64,000 nt of DNA from Syngnathus acus. Taxonomy: Eukaryota > Chordata > Actinopteri > Syngnathiformes > Syngnathidae. Numbering within the stretch: position 1 is the stretch's first letter; each line of letters starts with the position of its first letter. The DNA is taken from assembly GCF_901709675.1 (NCBI RefSeq), contig NC_051106.1, positions 8,504,001 through 8,568,000 of the forward strand, written 5' to 3'. The notes below the pieces were generated by a model. It was not told the origin of the DNA. It saw only the letters and a list, made by a program, of their open reading frames with translations, and did no database searches. The translations under genes and the position numbers were made by a program. Below are positions 43,094 to 58,031 of this stretch, piece by piece.

Positions 43094-43492
43094 TTCGACG
43101 CGTAGCGGCGCAACACATTTGATTTATTACCAGCGACGGAAGGAGGGATGGAGACGTTGTTGTCATACGCTACACTTCCTGTTCATCATTTTCGCCTTGT
43201 TGTATTTGTTAAACCCTTCCCGGTTTTCTTCGTAGTTTTCTCAAACTATAACTTACGAGTTACGATCCATTCAGTTTTCTACTTAGACAAGTGAAAGCAA
43301 AACATATTCACGTTGAAGAGATAACGTAAACAGCGACAATGCAGAGCTAGTCTACTTCCGGTCTCTTCTTCTTCATCAATAGCCAGCAGCACCACCTACA
43401 GGACGAGTGTGTAACATTTCATTCAGTGACTCATGGGTGATTCTTTTCAAGCGTCGTATCTATCTAAAATCTAAAAATAACCACATTTTTTG
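43094..43492. other. Spacer: promoter of HARBI1-like gene and tpgs1 3' end
   Basis: About 400 bases with no coding exon. The part nearest the HARBI1-like start should hold its promoter and 5' UTR; no clear core motif is seen. Confidence 0.4.
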
Positions 43493-43498
43493 TTTATT
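43493..43498 (-). terminator. Polyadenylation signal (tpgs1)
   Basis: AATAAA on the minus strand, 73 bases past the tpgs1 stop codon. Confidence 0.6.
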
Positions 43499-43570
43499 CC
43501 TTATTTCTGGCCAAAACACGCAGCAGACACGAGATGAAGTTATGAACAAGCAAATGTCTATAATTGTCAG

Positions 43571-44714
43571 CTAGGAGACGACTTTCACTCGAGAGATAAA
43601 GAGTTCCGCGGCGGCGTTCTCAAACTCCTTGGCGTCCATGTGGCCGGCTGGGCCTCGCGCCTGCGCTTCAGTCATGGCGTGCGCCAGTTGGTGCGGCGAC
43701 ATCTTGGCACTGGCCTCCAGGCGACGAAGCGCCTTGACGTTGGGGGGGTCGGCATCATGCGACATCTCCAAAGCCTCCCTCAGGGCACTCAGCACGGCCA
43801 GGCACGGGCCCCGCAAAGCCAGACCCTCGTCCGGCTGACACACCTGGGCGTAGAGCCGCTGCGCTTGGCGGATGTAGTCAGAGAAAACAGCGCACGTCAG
43901 CACACCATGATGGAAAACGCCGTAAGGGACGGCCTCGTGGTCGTGACAGTGGAGGCGGCACAGCAGCGGGGCGGAAGTGGAGGCCGGGACGCCGCCCTCG
44001 TCGCACAAGCATCGCAGGGTTTGTGTGTACAGGCCACCGCTGACCCCGCCACCCGCAACCCTCAAAGGGTCACCATCATCCGTATGCCCGATAGGTGCCG
44101 CCAGGCTCAGGAGGTCGTAAGCCACTCTGACGTTGTTGCAAAATGCAGAACTGGGTTTCAAGACAAAAAAAAAGATTGTTATTGTGTGGTGTATTTATAG
44201 ACTAATTACAATACTTCAGACCAAACCTTGACTAAATTTATCACACAAGCTTGGGACCTGGTCAACCTGCAGGATGTTGAAAGATGTTTTTTTTTTTATC
44301 GTTTTTGAAATATCTCACTGATGTCTGGCTTTACTGGTACCTTTGCGAATGGTGGGCCAGTCGCAGGTGCCACAGCGCCCGATTGAGTCGCTGCTGATTC
44401 CGGGCGCTTCCTCCTCCTTCTTCACCCGACGGAGCATCGCTCACACGCAGGTCCTTCGAGTCTTGGCCGCTGTTCTCCATCACTGCGGCAGCCAGGCTGC
44501 TGAAATGGTCGGCCAGGAAGCCGACGGGGTCGTCCGGTCGGGCCTCCACCATCTTTAACAGGGCACCGCGAAGCAGCTCACCTACGCCGGCCTGCGCCAG
44601 GAACTCGCGGTCGCTCCCAGTTCCGGAGGATTTGGAACTCGGGCCTGGCTCGGCCACTATTGCTGCGGGAGACGTCCCGGAGCCGGTAGATCGGCGCTTC
44701 TCACGGTCGGCCAT
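43571..44714 (-). CDS. tpgs1: Tubulin polyglutamylase complex subunit 1
   Basis: A non-catalytic scaffold subunit of the TTLL1-containing complex that adds glutamate chains to tubulin tails in axonemes, centrioles and neurites. Two exons (44714-44341 and 44150-43571) encode 317 residues, against about 290 in human. Diagnostic stretches are FLAQAGVGELLRGALLKMVEARPDDPVGFLADHF in pieces (FL-x-QxGV, EARPxxP), RALWHLRLAHHSQ across the end of exon 1, CHDHEAVPYGVF, LTCAVFSDY and the C-terminal AAAELFISRVKVVS. The start MADREKRR is preferred because it matches the family's short MAxxEKRR start; an in-frame ATG nine codons upstream is possible. The N-terminal 50 residues are Ser/Gly-rich and poorly conserved. 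A full CRE lies seven bases upstream of the chosen ATG. Confidence 0.93.
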
Positions 44715-44720
44715 GTTTGT

Positions 44721-44728
44721 TGACGTCA
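44721..44728. promoter_or_regulatory. CRE at the tpgs1 start
   Basis: A perfect TGACGTCA lies seven bases upstream of the tpgs1 start codon in CpG-containing DNA. It is either in the proximal promoter or in the 5' UTR. Confidence 0.45.
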
Positions 44729-45021
44729 CATGTCGCAGCAACGGAAGTAAGGGGACGCGAAGGTGGGGCTTGTCGCTCTTAAAGGTACGGCTTTTTTTTT
44801 TTTTTTTAAACGCTAAAATAAATAAAATAGATTTTTATTTTATTTTATACTGTACGTTCTCTTGTTAAATGTATTAAGTCATTATACATTTCCGTTCTCT
44901 TGTTTTTAAATGCTTTTAAATGTCATAGACTTTGAGTTACCTGTAAATAAAGTGCCTTGCCACGTTTCTCCCATCTTTCAAGTAAATTGACATCTAGTCA
45001 GATTTCTGCTTCTCTAACAGC
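44729..45021. other. tpgs1-isyna1 spacer
   Basis: A short AT-rich spacer between head-to-tail genes with no exon. It contains a T16 run and, on the plus strand, an AATAAA with no gene to serve. Confidence 0.5.
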
Positions 45022-45027
45022 TTTAAT
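45022..45027 (-). terminator. Candidate polyadenylation signal ATTAAA (isyna1)
   Basis: The variant hexamer ATTAAA on the minus strand, about 155 bases beyond the isyna1 stop. Confidence 0.4.
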
Positions 45028-45182
45028 TGTCATAAAGTGAACATGTTAGACGGTCTTAAATGTGCAAAGTGAGTAAACAAAAAATATGTATGAACCTCCA
45101 TTTAAAGGTCTGCAGTTTAAAGACGCAGACACAGAATCAACAGTAACAAGTTTGTAAAAGATGTTTGTGTAATATTTGTCGT

Positions 45183-47706
45183 CTACTTGGACTGCTCCAC
45201 TTCGCCGTTGTCGTGGATGCCGTTGGTGACCTCTGTGTAGTTGAGGTTTGGGATCGCCTTCTTCGGGATGGCCGCGTCGCCATTAACGTGCTGTACGGTC
45301 AGGAAGTTCCTCTGTAGCTTTTCCTCCAGCAGCATGTGACTCTGAGGGGGAAGGCCCAGACATGCCCTGGAAAAAGCAGCAAAAATATTTATGTAGACTT
45401 CAGTAGACAAATGACTTTGGACTCTGTTGATTTCTGATTCTGACTGGCTTTATATACTTGTCATGATTTGTTTGGTTTGTACCTCATGACGTTTTCTATG
45501 GAGGCCCTTTGGCGGTTGAAGGCATTGATGACAGGGGTCCCCGGCGGGACCAGGGGGGCCTTGATTAGGAAGGACAGCAGCGCCAGGACGCTGTGGAAGG
45601 ACTGGAAGTGGTCCTCGCCATTGGGCCGGAAGCTTACGCGCTGGCACAGCTCAGTCAGAATGGCCAAGTCCAAAATAATGGGGCTGGCCAGAAGAGAGTC
45701 CTACTTGCCAAGATATGGCAATTATACATATGTTGTAATATTAGAAATCATTTTACAATAATTCCTTCTTTTTTTTTTTTTAAACTGAACTTTTTGACGT
45801 GATGAGAAAAATGACGTGACTGACCTCACAGGTGTTGTGCAACACAATGGTGTTGAGGCCGCCCATCATGATCTCAGATGTGTATTCATCCATGGCCCGC
45901 TTGCTGTCGCCCACATACGGAATGTACTTAATCACCACCTGGAAGAAACCGAAAGAGAGGTGTGGTTGTGTGTGGAATTTTGTGGGGGAAAAAAGGAATG
46001 TCAAGTTCGAATGCGTGTCACTCACGCAGTGGTCAGGCTTCTCCCCGCGTTCGTAGAGCACGGAGTTGGAGCGCACCATGTCGTCCACCACGTTGCTCTT
46101 GGTGATTTCCTTGGAGCGGAACTGCTGTGGCGCAGATAGGTTCTTGCCATCGTTGTTGCCCAGGTGGTTGTAGCTCACGATGGCGGTGGGCTGAAAATGG
46201 GTGATATATTTTTTTATACTGAAGTAAATTCTAATTGTAATAATACTGCTATTGATTTTGCTATTATGCAACAATCACCTTGATGCCCGAGCTGACCAGG
46301 AAGTCCACCAGCACCGACTTGATCTTGGTCTGTCCAGACTTGAAGTCGTCCCCTCCGATGAAGACGCCCCTCTGGTGGGCCAGCTCCACGGCCCCCGGCA
46401 CAAACGTGTTCTGGGGGGCGCCGTTGATGTAGGCGCACCCCTCCAGGATGCTGGCCACTGCAAACAGAGTGGAGGGAGACACCTCTAAGCCCCCCTGACC
46501 AAGGAGAGGGAGGGACAAAAAAAAAAGTGGAGTTCAAAAATGGGTTTGGTATTATTATTTATATATTTCAGGTGTTATGGATCTTCATATTTTTTATTAC
46601 ATTCACGTTCCATCCCCAGGAATTTCCAGCTCAAGTATAAATTCTCACCTGGATGGCAGCCAGCAGGTTTTCCGCCGTGTCGTTTATGCCCGGCACGATG
46701 TCGCAGAAGCGCTCGGTGGTGGCGGTCCACACCACGATCACTTTGTCCACTCCGCTGACCTCTCGGAAGTCACGGATGTCCGCCCGGATGCGCTCCACCT
46801 GAAAATGATTTCCCGCGTGAACTTTATTTGCTCAGGTGCAGCTGAACAAGAAGAGGAGATTCAGCCGAACCTGCTCCGCCATGCTCCCGCCCAGTACGTT
46901 GTCGGCCCGGCTCTCCTGGTTGGCGGCGATGAATTCTGGGATGTAGATGGACGGTCTGGGTTTCATGGCGACCATATATGGTCGCAGCTGCTCTTGAAGC
47001 GACCAGTCCAGCACCTGGGCACGCTCCATTGCGCTTCCCAGATCCAGCGAGGAGATATCCCAACCTTGGAACACGTTCAACATGGCCGCAGTAAAGCAAA
47101 ACTAATTTCTAAGTCTGCTGCGTCTGCAAAAATATACATTGACACACCCTACCGTCAAAGACGATGTCATTGGGGTGCACCATGGGTAGCAGATCACAGA
47201 AGGGCACGTTGACCTCGCCGTCGGGCCCTGATCCGAGACACACAGTCGAAGCCTGCAGCAGTGATCCAAAGTAATTGGCTTTCTGAAAACAGATGAGATG
47301 ACCATTGATCATCAGTGTTATTGTAAAACACAAAAAGTGACCCTGATCTGAAGACCTGTTTCACCTTGACTCCAGTCTTTGTGTTCCAGGTGAGCTTCAT
47401 CTTATTTGCCAGCACGGCGGCGGTGACCGTGGTGCCGTTGTTGCCACCCCAGCCCACCAGCATGACCCCCAAGCGGGGCACACCAGCCTCCGTGCGAATG
47501 GTCATCTCGGTGGAGCGAGGCGTCACCTAAACCACCAGAATATGAACGGAGAACATTCCGACAACCGCTTTAGGTTTGAGGGTTGAACTTACTGTAACCG
47601 TATTGCCACTTTTGTGCACGGATGTGCTGTGGTAGGAATATTGAGCTTCAATATGCGTGTCCGTGTACTTGACATTGGGACTGTTGATGTGAATCTTCAC
47701 AGGCAT
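45183..47706 (-). CDS. isyna1: Inositol-3-phosphate synthase 1
   Basis: A cytosolic NAD-dependent isomerase converting glucose 6-phosphate to 1D-myo-inositol 3-phosphate, the first step of inositol synthesis. Ten exons are read: 47706-47593, 47526-47365, 47282-47153, 47064-46871, 46798-46649, 46494-46279, 46190-46026, 45938-45825, 45700-45483 and 45366-45183. They total 548 residues, close to the human 558. Signature motifs are the Rossmann loop [11 protein letters not shown] (about residues 74-84), [69 protein letters not shown] and LHNTCEDSLLA. The start is [12 protein letters not shown]; a TTGCAG acceptor lies 14 bases upstream of that ATG, so a non-coding first exon is likely. The C-terminal tail after MLLEEK is divergent, as usual in the family. 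It is divergently arranged with pdcd10. Confidence 0.96.
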
Positions 47707-47720
47707 GTTTGAGGATTCTG

Positions 47721-48985
47721 CAACAAAAGCACACAGATCCGGCAATAGGTGAACCAGAACTTCTCCTCCCCTGCAAGTGGAGCCATGAACTTGCATTGAG
47801 GCTTGCTTCCAGGGAATGCAGAAGACATAATAGCCATTTGGCTACAAAACCTTTTGGACCAGAACCGAGTTCATTTAGAAGGCAAGACACATCGTAGCTG
47901 GCAACAACAAACGTTATGCAACCAATGATTGTATGCCAAACTTTGGTACAAGTTAGCTCAAGGGAGGTCCTGTTGAGCACCACCCACTTTTTCAGACCCT
48001 CCCCAGTGGAATATTACTGATGCCGCGATCCCCATCATCACTGAAAGCTTCTCTCCTGATTTGGCCATTTGGCAGTTATTTGAGGTTGCTTTGAAGGTTA
48101 GCTGGAAATTATAAATAGCAAATCAGTTGGATTAAGGGGGAATGAAGTCTGAGTTCACAGAGAAATATATTAAAGTGAGAAAAGTGGCAACACCTTTAAA
48201 ATGATGAAACGTGAATTCCGGAAAATGTTTCTAAACATTCTATATGATTGACAATAATTGCTAAAATTATGCGCAAGGACTGAGATCTATGCACATTTTC
48301 AGTTTCGCCACATTTTGCGGACAAAAAAAATACCATTCATTCCCAAAGAGGCTTTTAACAGGTTTCAAATCACCCCAAACCAAAATTCTAAATATTCAAC
48401 TCATTCGCCTTTTCACCATTTCTCAACATGTCAAAATTGCACACATAGCAAACATTTTCACAATAACATTCCTACTCTTTTTTTTTTTTTTTTTACCAAA
48501 ACTACATACATTTTTAGCATCATCAAATATTTTCCTACATTCATTCATTCATTCATTCATTCCATTCAAAATGAATCTTTCTGCATCATTCATTTAACTG
48601 TTAACATGGATTCATTCTGATCAAAACACCACCATTTAGGCCTTCCTATTAGTCAATATGCAAATCCTTTTGTGCATTTTCCACATTCTCTGCAGCTACA
48701 GTTGGTCAATATGTAATGCGTATACCCGGTCTAACGCGAGGGCTGATTTTCGAAAAACTGAAATTCTATTGAGATCTTAGCAACAGACTTGAACGTGAAT
48801 ACAAATTCTTTTTGGTGACAATGATGCTACTACATACGTGGAAATTCCGCGTGCACGTCTTGCTGCTACTGCTTCTGCTGCGACTGCTGCTTGACGGTGA
48901 ACAAATGGGAAAGTTCCACAAGTTTCCACACGTCTGGCTTCCTGCCGATGAGCTTTCTCCGAAAGCCCTCTCCCCCACCTACGTC
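47721..48985. other. Probable isyna1 first intron
   Basis: No coding exon is seen. If the acceptor next to the start codon is used, the 5' UTR exon must lie further upstream, most simply in the CpG-containing stretch near 48.8-49.0 kb. The region includes an (ATTC)n microsatellite and a T18 run. Confidence 0.4.
48540..48562. repeat. (TTCA)n microsatellite
   Basis: Five to six uninterrupted TTCA units; a related shorter run lies at 51420-51437 in pdcd10. Confidence 0.9.
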
Positions 48986-49540
48986 TAGCTTCCGCAGCGC
49001 CGCCTAGCGGGCAGGGGAATGTGCATTCATGCGGTGTTTTTAGATAAGGGGGAGAGCCTGAACTTTCTCAACGGGGTGACGCCTGACACGTTCACTAAGG
49101 CAGGGTTTGCACTAATATTGTATTATTTCACGTGATAATAACGATAGTAATAAAAAAATTTCATAGTCATAATTTTCGCTTTTATGTTTGACTTATTATT
49201 GCACGGTATTTTTCAGTAATAATTTTTGTTTTACATATTGTTGCATGTTTCTTTTCTACAGTAATATTAAGAAATGTGTTACAAAACTGATGTAAGGCAT
49301 GTTAATTGGATTGACTCATTTTTATGATCGTGTTTATCTGATGGCAATTAAAAAAGAGATGACGTAGCCTCGCCGTCGTTTCTGATTGGCTAAGCGCGCG
49401 TATACGTAGCAACGGTCCGGAAGATGTCGCTCAGGCCAGTCCTAAAAAACTTCCGCCTTAAGTTGTAAAGAAAACAGCTGCTAAAAAAAGGCTTTTTCGG
49501 ACGACGTACGCGCCCCTCTTTCAGGAGTCCCAACACAGGT
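48985..49540. promoter_or_regulatory. Shared isyna1/pdcd10 promoter region and first pdcd10 exon
   Basis: Divergent genes flank this stretch. It carries an inverted CCAAT box (GATTGGC, near 49384), a GTAGCAAC element and a TGACG half-CRE, then CpG-rich DNA. A plausible non-coding pdcd10 exon ends near 49538 (CAACACAG then GTAGAGCC). Transcript starts are not visible directly. Confidence 0.45.
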
Positions 49541-50472
49541 AGAGCCAAGCACACGCTTCACACCTCACCGCCCATCCACCGTGTTAGCACTTTGGCGTCG
49601 CGTGCTTTAATTCCACGGGGCCACATTTGAGCGGGGCCGAGACAAATGTTAAGCTTTGCTCTCGCTAAGCTAGCACGGCTAGCACGTCCGCCGTATTGGG
49701 GTGAATGCTAACACTTTGGCTATTCCCTTATGGATCCGCTCGGGCTGAATAGACCGATCCCTTATCGAAACGGGACCGAATTGTACCCTTAAAGCGGTCT
49801 GTCGAGGGCCGTTTCGCCGTCACTTAAACGTTAGAGCCGAGAAAAGAAAAATACGTCTGCTACTTTCGAAGCTAGCTTAGCCTAGCCGCCGCTAAGAAGC
49901 TGCGTTCAAGGTAGGCTGGAGCGAAAAGCGTCTTAACAATAAACACGGTTGTATTAACGACACATTCGGTGTGTGTCATGAATCATTCAAATCCACACTA
50001 GTAGCGGAATTTTGTTGAATTCTTACTTTGTATATAGCTCAAGTCTTGGTATTCCCAAACGCCGGCAACGTGGAACGCTTTCAGTTTGCGAAATTTGAAA
50101 AGAATGACTCGTCAGATTAGGTGAAGACACAGGTTGGCCTGCCACTCCCATCTCTGCTTTGAAGTCACAAATCACACAAGTGGGTGGGATAGACGGACGT
50201 CCAGACACACAGACTCCGTTTTGAAAACAAGGCCAGTGATCTGACTTGACAGTGAGACACACACACATAAGTAATTGTCATCTTCAGGTACTACTCATAC
50301 ATTTTTTTAGGGTGGGGCGTTCCACGTGTTAAGTGTGCTCAAGGATTTGAAATGTGTCAGACGGATCAATTTACAAATTAGTCATAATTTGCTCAGGCGG
50401 TATTTTGTCAATAATATGCTAACTTCAATTTGGTTTTCCCTTTTGTTTTTTAAGGTTGCACTCCCTGAGGAC

Positions 50473-50589
50473 TTTTTTTTTTTTTTTTTTTAAGAGCGTG
50501 CATGTGTACGAGCGTGTGTGTATGTGAGTGAGTTTGCGTGTGTATGTGTGTGTGCGTGCGTGCGGGTGTGTGCGCGCGTGTGTGTGTGT
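50473..50589 (+). repeat. T19 run and GT-rich repeat in pdcd10 leader
   Basis: A run of 19 T is followed by an imperfect GT/GC repeat. A good acceptor (GTTTTTTAAG, ending 50454) precedes them, so in a transcript using it these repeats would be within the 5' UTR of the first coding exon. Confidence 0.75.
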
Positions 50590-50636
50590 TACCCCCCCCA
50601 ACTGCCATTTGACTGTGAGCCACTCCTCCCTGGAGG

Positions 50637-51867
<1,231 letters not shown>

Positions 51868-52546
51868 CACGCTGAGGAGGACCATGCAGTCCGGGGGAAA
51901 CCTGCCGCCCCGACCCTGCCGTGGTGGAAATGCGGGGAGGTTGGGCCTGCGGTTGGAGCGCCTGACCCTTATTTGTAAATTAGGAAGAGTTGATTTTAGG
52001 GTTTGGGGTCAACAGCGGGGAGAGACTGAAAAGTGCCATTTGTGTAGTCAATGAGGATTTTCCAGTCTCCAGCTGAAAGAGGCCCGAAAGTCAGCGCGTT
52101 TGATTTTATTTGGACACTTTTAATTTATAACCCTGATTTTCTTTTTCTTGTTTTTTCGGGGAGGTGTTTATTAAAGACTAATTGCCATTTTTCTAATATA
52201 TTCATGTTGATCATTTTATCTTAAAAACAAAACACAGCAACACTGCAACAATCATAGCTATGCGTAAGAAACACCATCCATTTTGTGTCCCCGTCGCTCG
52301 GGAGGATCGACGGGCCTGGGAGGAGGCCATTTTAAGACCCCGAATTTCATTCCTCTTTGCTTATCTTGACGACCGCGCCGCCAAATAACTTCCGAGCACA
52401 GTGTTGTGCACCTTACTACTTCTTATATTAAGTCATACAACATTCCCTCCTCCTCAGTGTTAGCACGCCAAGACGCTCCTCGCTGTCGGGGGTTGCAAAG
52501 ACGAGAAAGATATTCTGTATTTAACTGATCCTGGTTGCAAATGTTC

Positions 52547-52552
52547 AATAAA
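52547..52552 (+). terminator. Polyadenylation signal (pdcd10)
   Basis: AATAAA in the context TTCAATAAATAG, about 680 bases past the stop codon and followed by a TG-rich stretch. Confidence 0.65.
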
Positions 52553-52677
52553 TAGTTTCCAAATGATCACTTGATGCCTTTTGTTTTTGATTCTTCTCCA
52601 CTGATGACTTTGAATAGGCTCAATGGAAATTGTGACCAATTTTAAAAAATGCATCGATCATCAAATTGTTCTGATTT

Positions 52678-53395
52678 AGGGCTGGGTAAGATTTGATAGG
52701 ATACGTTTCAAATAGATACAATACGATTCAATAGAGAGTAATTTTAAAAACACCTTTTGTCCTTTACCTAATGCTAAAATCCATTTGCACCAAAAGAAAA
52801 TAGGCCAATAATGGTACATTCACCTTCCATTCATTGAAGGTTATTAATAACAAAAACATTTTGCTTAGTGCATGTTAAGAACACAAAAAATACATAACTT
52901 TTTTGTTAGTGCTTTTTCATTAATCCTTAGCTTATACAAACGAGGTAAACTTGTGCAAAGGCACATATGAAGTTTGTTTCAAATGTTATTCATATTACTT
53001 CAATTTTAGTGCCCGCTAAGAATTGTCTTACTTGATTGCTTAAAGTCTTTTGCTCAGGTTCTTTGGAGGAGACATTGCTGGTCTGGGTGATGTCCTTGCA
53101 GGTGAACGCGGAGGTTGGTCTTGCCGGTTTTGTCTATTTCGTGCGCTCCTCCATTGTCTTTAAATCCAAAACGAGTCCGTATTCTGCTTTTAAAGACGCG
53201 TGTGGGTGGAAGAATTTCTCAGCCATTTAACTGCTTCTTATATTGCCCAGTCTCTATCAAGCTTTAAAGGCAATGGCATCACAGTACTGCCCTCTAGCGG
53301 CAAGGGGGAATATCGACATAGCAAATTAATGAATTGGTAGTTATTTGAAAAATATCGATATATATATCGTTTTTTAGCACACCCCTACTCTGATC
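52678..53395. mobile_element. Possible decayed DNA transposon
   Basis: The left edge reads TAGGGCTGGGTAAG and the right edge AGCACACCCCTAC, imperfectly inverted; between them lie GATACAATACGATTCAATAG and a central AT-rich body, with ATCGATATATATATCG near the right end. These are common features of old fish DNA elements, but ends and family are unsure, and it contains no transposase. It sits between the convergent pdcd10 and desi2 3' ends. Confidence 0.35.
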
Positions 53396-53588
53396 ACACC
53401 TGATGTGTGACAGCTCGGATCATAAAACATTACTGGACTCAATAACTGTAACGATATTACAGAAATAAAATGAGGACCAAGTTAAATTAAATCGGCACCA
53501 AAACGGTAATATATTACTGTAACGTGTTATCCCCAACTCTGGTAATATTGTACATTATCACATAGACATTCACACGTTTTGTAGTCCC

Positions 53589-53594
53589 TTTATT
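53589..53594 (-). terminator. Polyadenylation signal (desi2)
   Basis: AATAAA on the minus strand, about 860 bases beyond the desi2 stop. The stretch between them (53595-54455) has no other exon and is most likely the desi2 3' UTR. Confidence 0.5.
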
Positions 53595-54455
53595 CTAGTA
53601 CTAAGTCAAGTTTTGCTTTGAAAAAAAAAAAAAAAGAGTATTTTGAAAAGTCCCAGATGACACTAGAAAAAAAATCCTGTATTGTACAATCTTTTAACAA
53701 AGTCACGTACTGTATTTTACTGTATGAACCAAAGTGTGTGTGTCTGTGTACGTGTGTCAGCTGCCACACAATAAATACACTTGGTGAAATGTCCAAACCA
53801 ACATTCAATACATGAGTGAGTTCCTTCCTGAGAGAATAGCTGTCCTTGAATGCACCACCACTATCAGCAGGGGAGATGGAAAAGAAATCAGTGTGCCTTG
53901 TCCCAAAATGAAAGTCTTTGTTCCCTTCTTTGCCTTTAAATGCTATGCAATCTGTAAACATGATTACAAACACAATATTGTCTTACAGCCTAGACAAACA
54001 CGACTGTGGTTACTACCAGCAGTGGCTAGTTAGCCTAGCATAAGACGACGCATGGTAAAAGGCCAAGCAAAGGCGCACGCTTAGCTCGATCAAAGTGAAA
54101 ACGAGTGTACGTATTAAAACGAGGATAGCATCATTTATATAGCAGCTCAAGACTTTTAAACACAAATGGCTAAGCTAACGACTAATGAGAGTTGAGTTCC
54201 AAATGAGAACAATTTTGAAACTGGCTTTAAGGGCATGGCTTCTTGAAAGTTTTTTAAGGTTTACTTATGTGTGGCACGTCTACCATATCTCATGCTGCTA
54301 AGGCTTCAGACGCTGCTGACCTTTCCAAGCCGATTTTGGGGAGTCAACAACCAAACGTCCTGGGATGGTCACGCCACGTTCGGCAGTCCTCAACTGTCCA
54401 AAAAGGCTCAACTCCCCAACCTGTCCTGGTCCACGGGCCGGTCGGCGGCAGTCCA

Positions 54456-56176
<1,721 letters not shown>

Positions 56177-56700
56177 GGCTCCAAGCTGAGCGTGTGGTGG
56201 ATCTCAGAACGCCCATACACTCCTCCGAGTCCTCCTCCACCGCCTCCGCATCGGCATCCACACACACTGGGCCACGCTGCATCCACACACACACCCCCAG
56301 TCAGAATGTCACTGCACGAGGGCAAAAAGGTATAAAAGCTCAAAAGCAAACGCAATAAAAAGCCTCCCAAATGCTCATAACGAAGGCCTGAGCGTCCTCC
56401 TCGTGTTGTCACGGGCGTCCATTTTGATGGGGACGGTGGGGATGCTGATGATGACGATGGAGCGGCCGGCCGGGTCCACAGTGGAGGCTCGCTGCTTCTA
56501 GTATCCTCGTCCGGCGGCGCTCCTCCCGTGGCTGACCCGCGACCAGCGTCCTTCACGTGGGCGGGAGAGGCTCTGGCGCTGCGACATGATGATGAAAACT
56601 CCGAAAGGGTTTCGATTGCTCCCGACGTGGTCGACGGCTCGTCCGCTCAGTGTGGTTGTGACTGCGGCTTTGCCTCCTCCGCTTCCCGTTTCGGTCTGGA

Positions 56701-56708
56701 TGACGTCA
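56701..56708. promoter_or_regulatory. CRE upstream of desi2
   Basis: A perfect TGACGTCA, about 525 bases upstream of the desi2 start in CpG-rich DNA. Confidence 0.4.
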
Positions 56709-57193
56709 CCTTATTGCGCGACTCCGCATCCGTTCAAGGCTTGTACCAGACACGTCCACGCCGTCCCTCTCCTCCATCGGCTCCTCGTCTCGATCGCACC
56801 GCCGTCCGTGACAAAGCCGCAAGTCTTCTCGCCCTTCCCGTGCGTCAAGCTGCCCAAGAAGTCGGCGGCGGCCCGAAACCTGGGCCTGTACGGCCCCACC
56901 TCCAGGACGCACGCCCGCTTCCCCCAGCTGAGCCGAACGGCACCACCAGGAGGCGCTGAGAACTTTTGGACACCAGTCAGTCAGTCAGACATGGCTTGGA
57001 GACTGGAGAGAGCAAATCAGCAGATCGAACCTGACTCCATCCACCACACTGAAGCCATCCACTTGTTTCTATTCCAAGAAGAGAAACCAAGCAAAAATGA
57101 TAACAAGGAACCTTGGCAAGAGCGCGCTTGGTTCTCTTTGAATTGACCTTTCTCCCTTACCGTTCCCTCAATGCGCGGACAGCGGCGACTCCA

Positions 57194-57201
57194 TGACGTC
57201 A
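57194..57201. promoter_or_regulatory. Second CRE upstream of desi2
   Basis: A perfect TGACGTCA about 490 bases from the first; both are on the desi2 side of the spacer. Confidence 0.35.
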
Positions 57202-58025
57202 CTTTGTTTGCTGCTGGCTGCTGCTCGTGTGCATTTTAGTTCATTAAACCATGACTGCTCGGAAACGATGGCTTGCTTGGGTGTGAAAATAGAATTGAAA
57301 ATGCAAAGTCGGGAAAAGTTGCTCCGATGTAAAACATGAAATGTTTATTTCCTCTTCTGGCATACAGTGCACAGTATTCACAATCAGCAGCAGAGTGACA
57401 TGAAATGTATTTACAAGACAACACACTTTCCAACAAGCGCGCACGACTCTTTCCGACTAGAGATGCTCCATAATTTTGGCTAGTGCAAAAATAAACTATT
57501 GAATGCCCCGAAACCTTCTCTCTTATAGCTACAGAACTACTCACGCCTCTGTGCACGGTAAATGGGAATGTAGTTCATGTGAGTTCGAAAATGGCGATGG
57601 ACATACAAAAACAAATATAGCAAATACTTAATTGCACAGCACAATAAACTTGATTTGACTTCCACCCTATGTACTTTGTGTTTTAATTTCTGGTAAGAAT
57701 AACGACAACAGGGCGAGAGAGAAATTTGGTTGATCCTTGGTGCGTGATTTCAAAATGATCTATCAAACTATATATCTGTATAAAAATAAATTTCGAGCTT
57801 TAACTCTTCATTATGCGTGGGAATTTCTGACATAACCAAAAATATGGTTTCTACTTATATATTATATATAATCGACATATTAAAAGATGAATTAGATCTA
57901 GGACTAGTGTGAAAAATGAGAACATTCTTGAACACACAAGCTAAATGATTGATCCAGTGCAATTGATGGCATCTACAATGGCATTTTTAGTAGCGATGAC
58001 CATTCAACTAAATTTCTTTGATCAA

Positions 58026-58031
58026 TTTATT
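58026..58031 (-). terminator. Candidate polyadenylation signal (synj2bp)
   Basis: AATAAA on the minus strand, about 560 bases past the synj2bp stop codon. Another lies at 57344-57349. Confidence 0.4.

Larger units (their letters stand above)
56177..58025. other. desi2 5' region and spacer to synj2bp
   Basis: The first kilobase upstream of desi2 is GC- and CpG-rich with two perfect CREs (56701-56708 and 57194-57201) and probably contains its promoter. Plus-strand open frames of 143 and 186 codons overlap here but resemble no family. The remainder is AT-rich and ends at a candidate synj2bp polyadenylation signal (58026-58031). Confidence 0.45.

Noticed and set aside
48258-48620. 120-codon plus-strand frame rich in Phe, His and Ser
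   Set aside because: AT-rich intron with a T-run and TTCA repeat; no homologue.
56528-57146. Plus-strand frames of 143 and 186 codons upstream of desi2
   Set aside because: Low-complexity GC-rich promoter sequence with overlapping frames and no homologue; not reported as genes.
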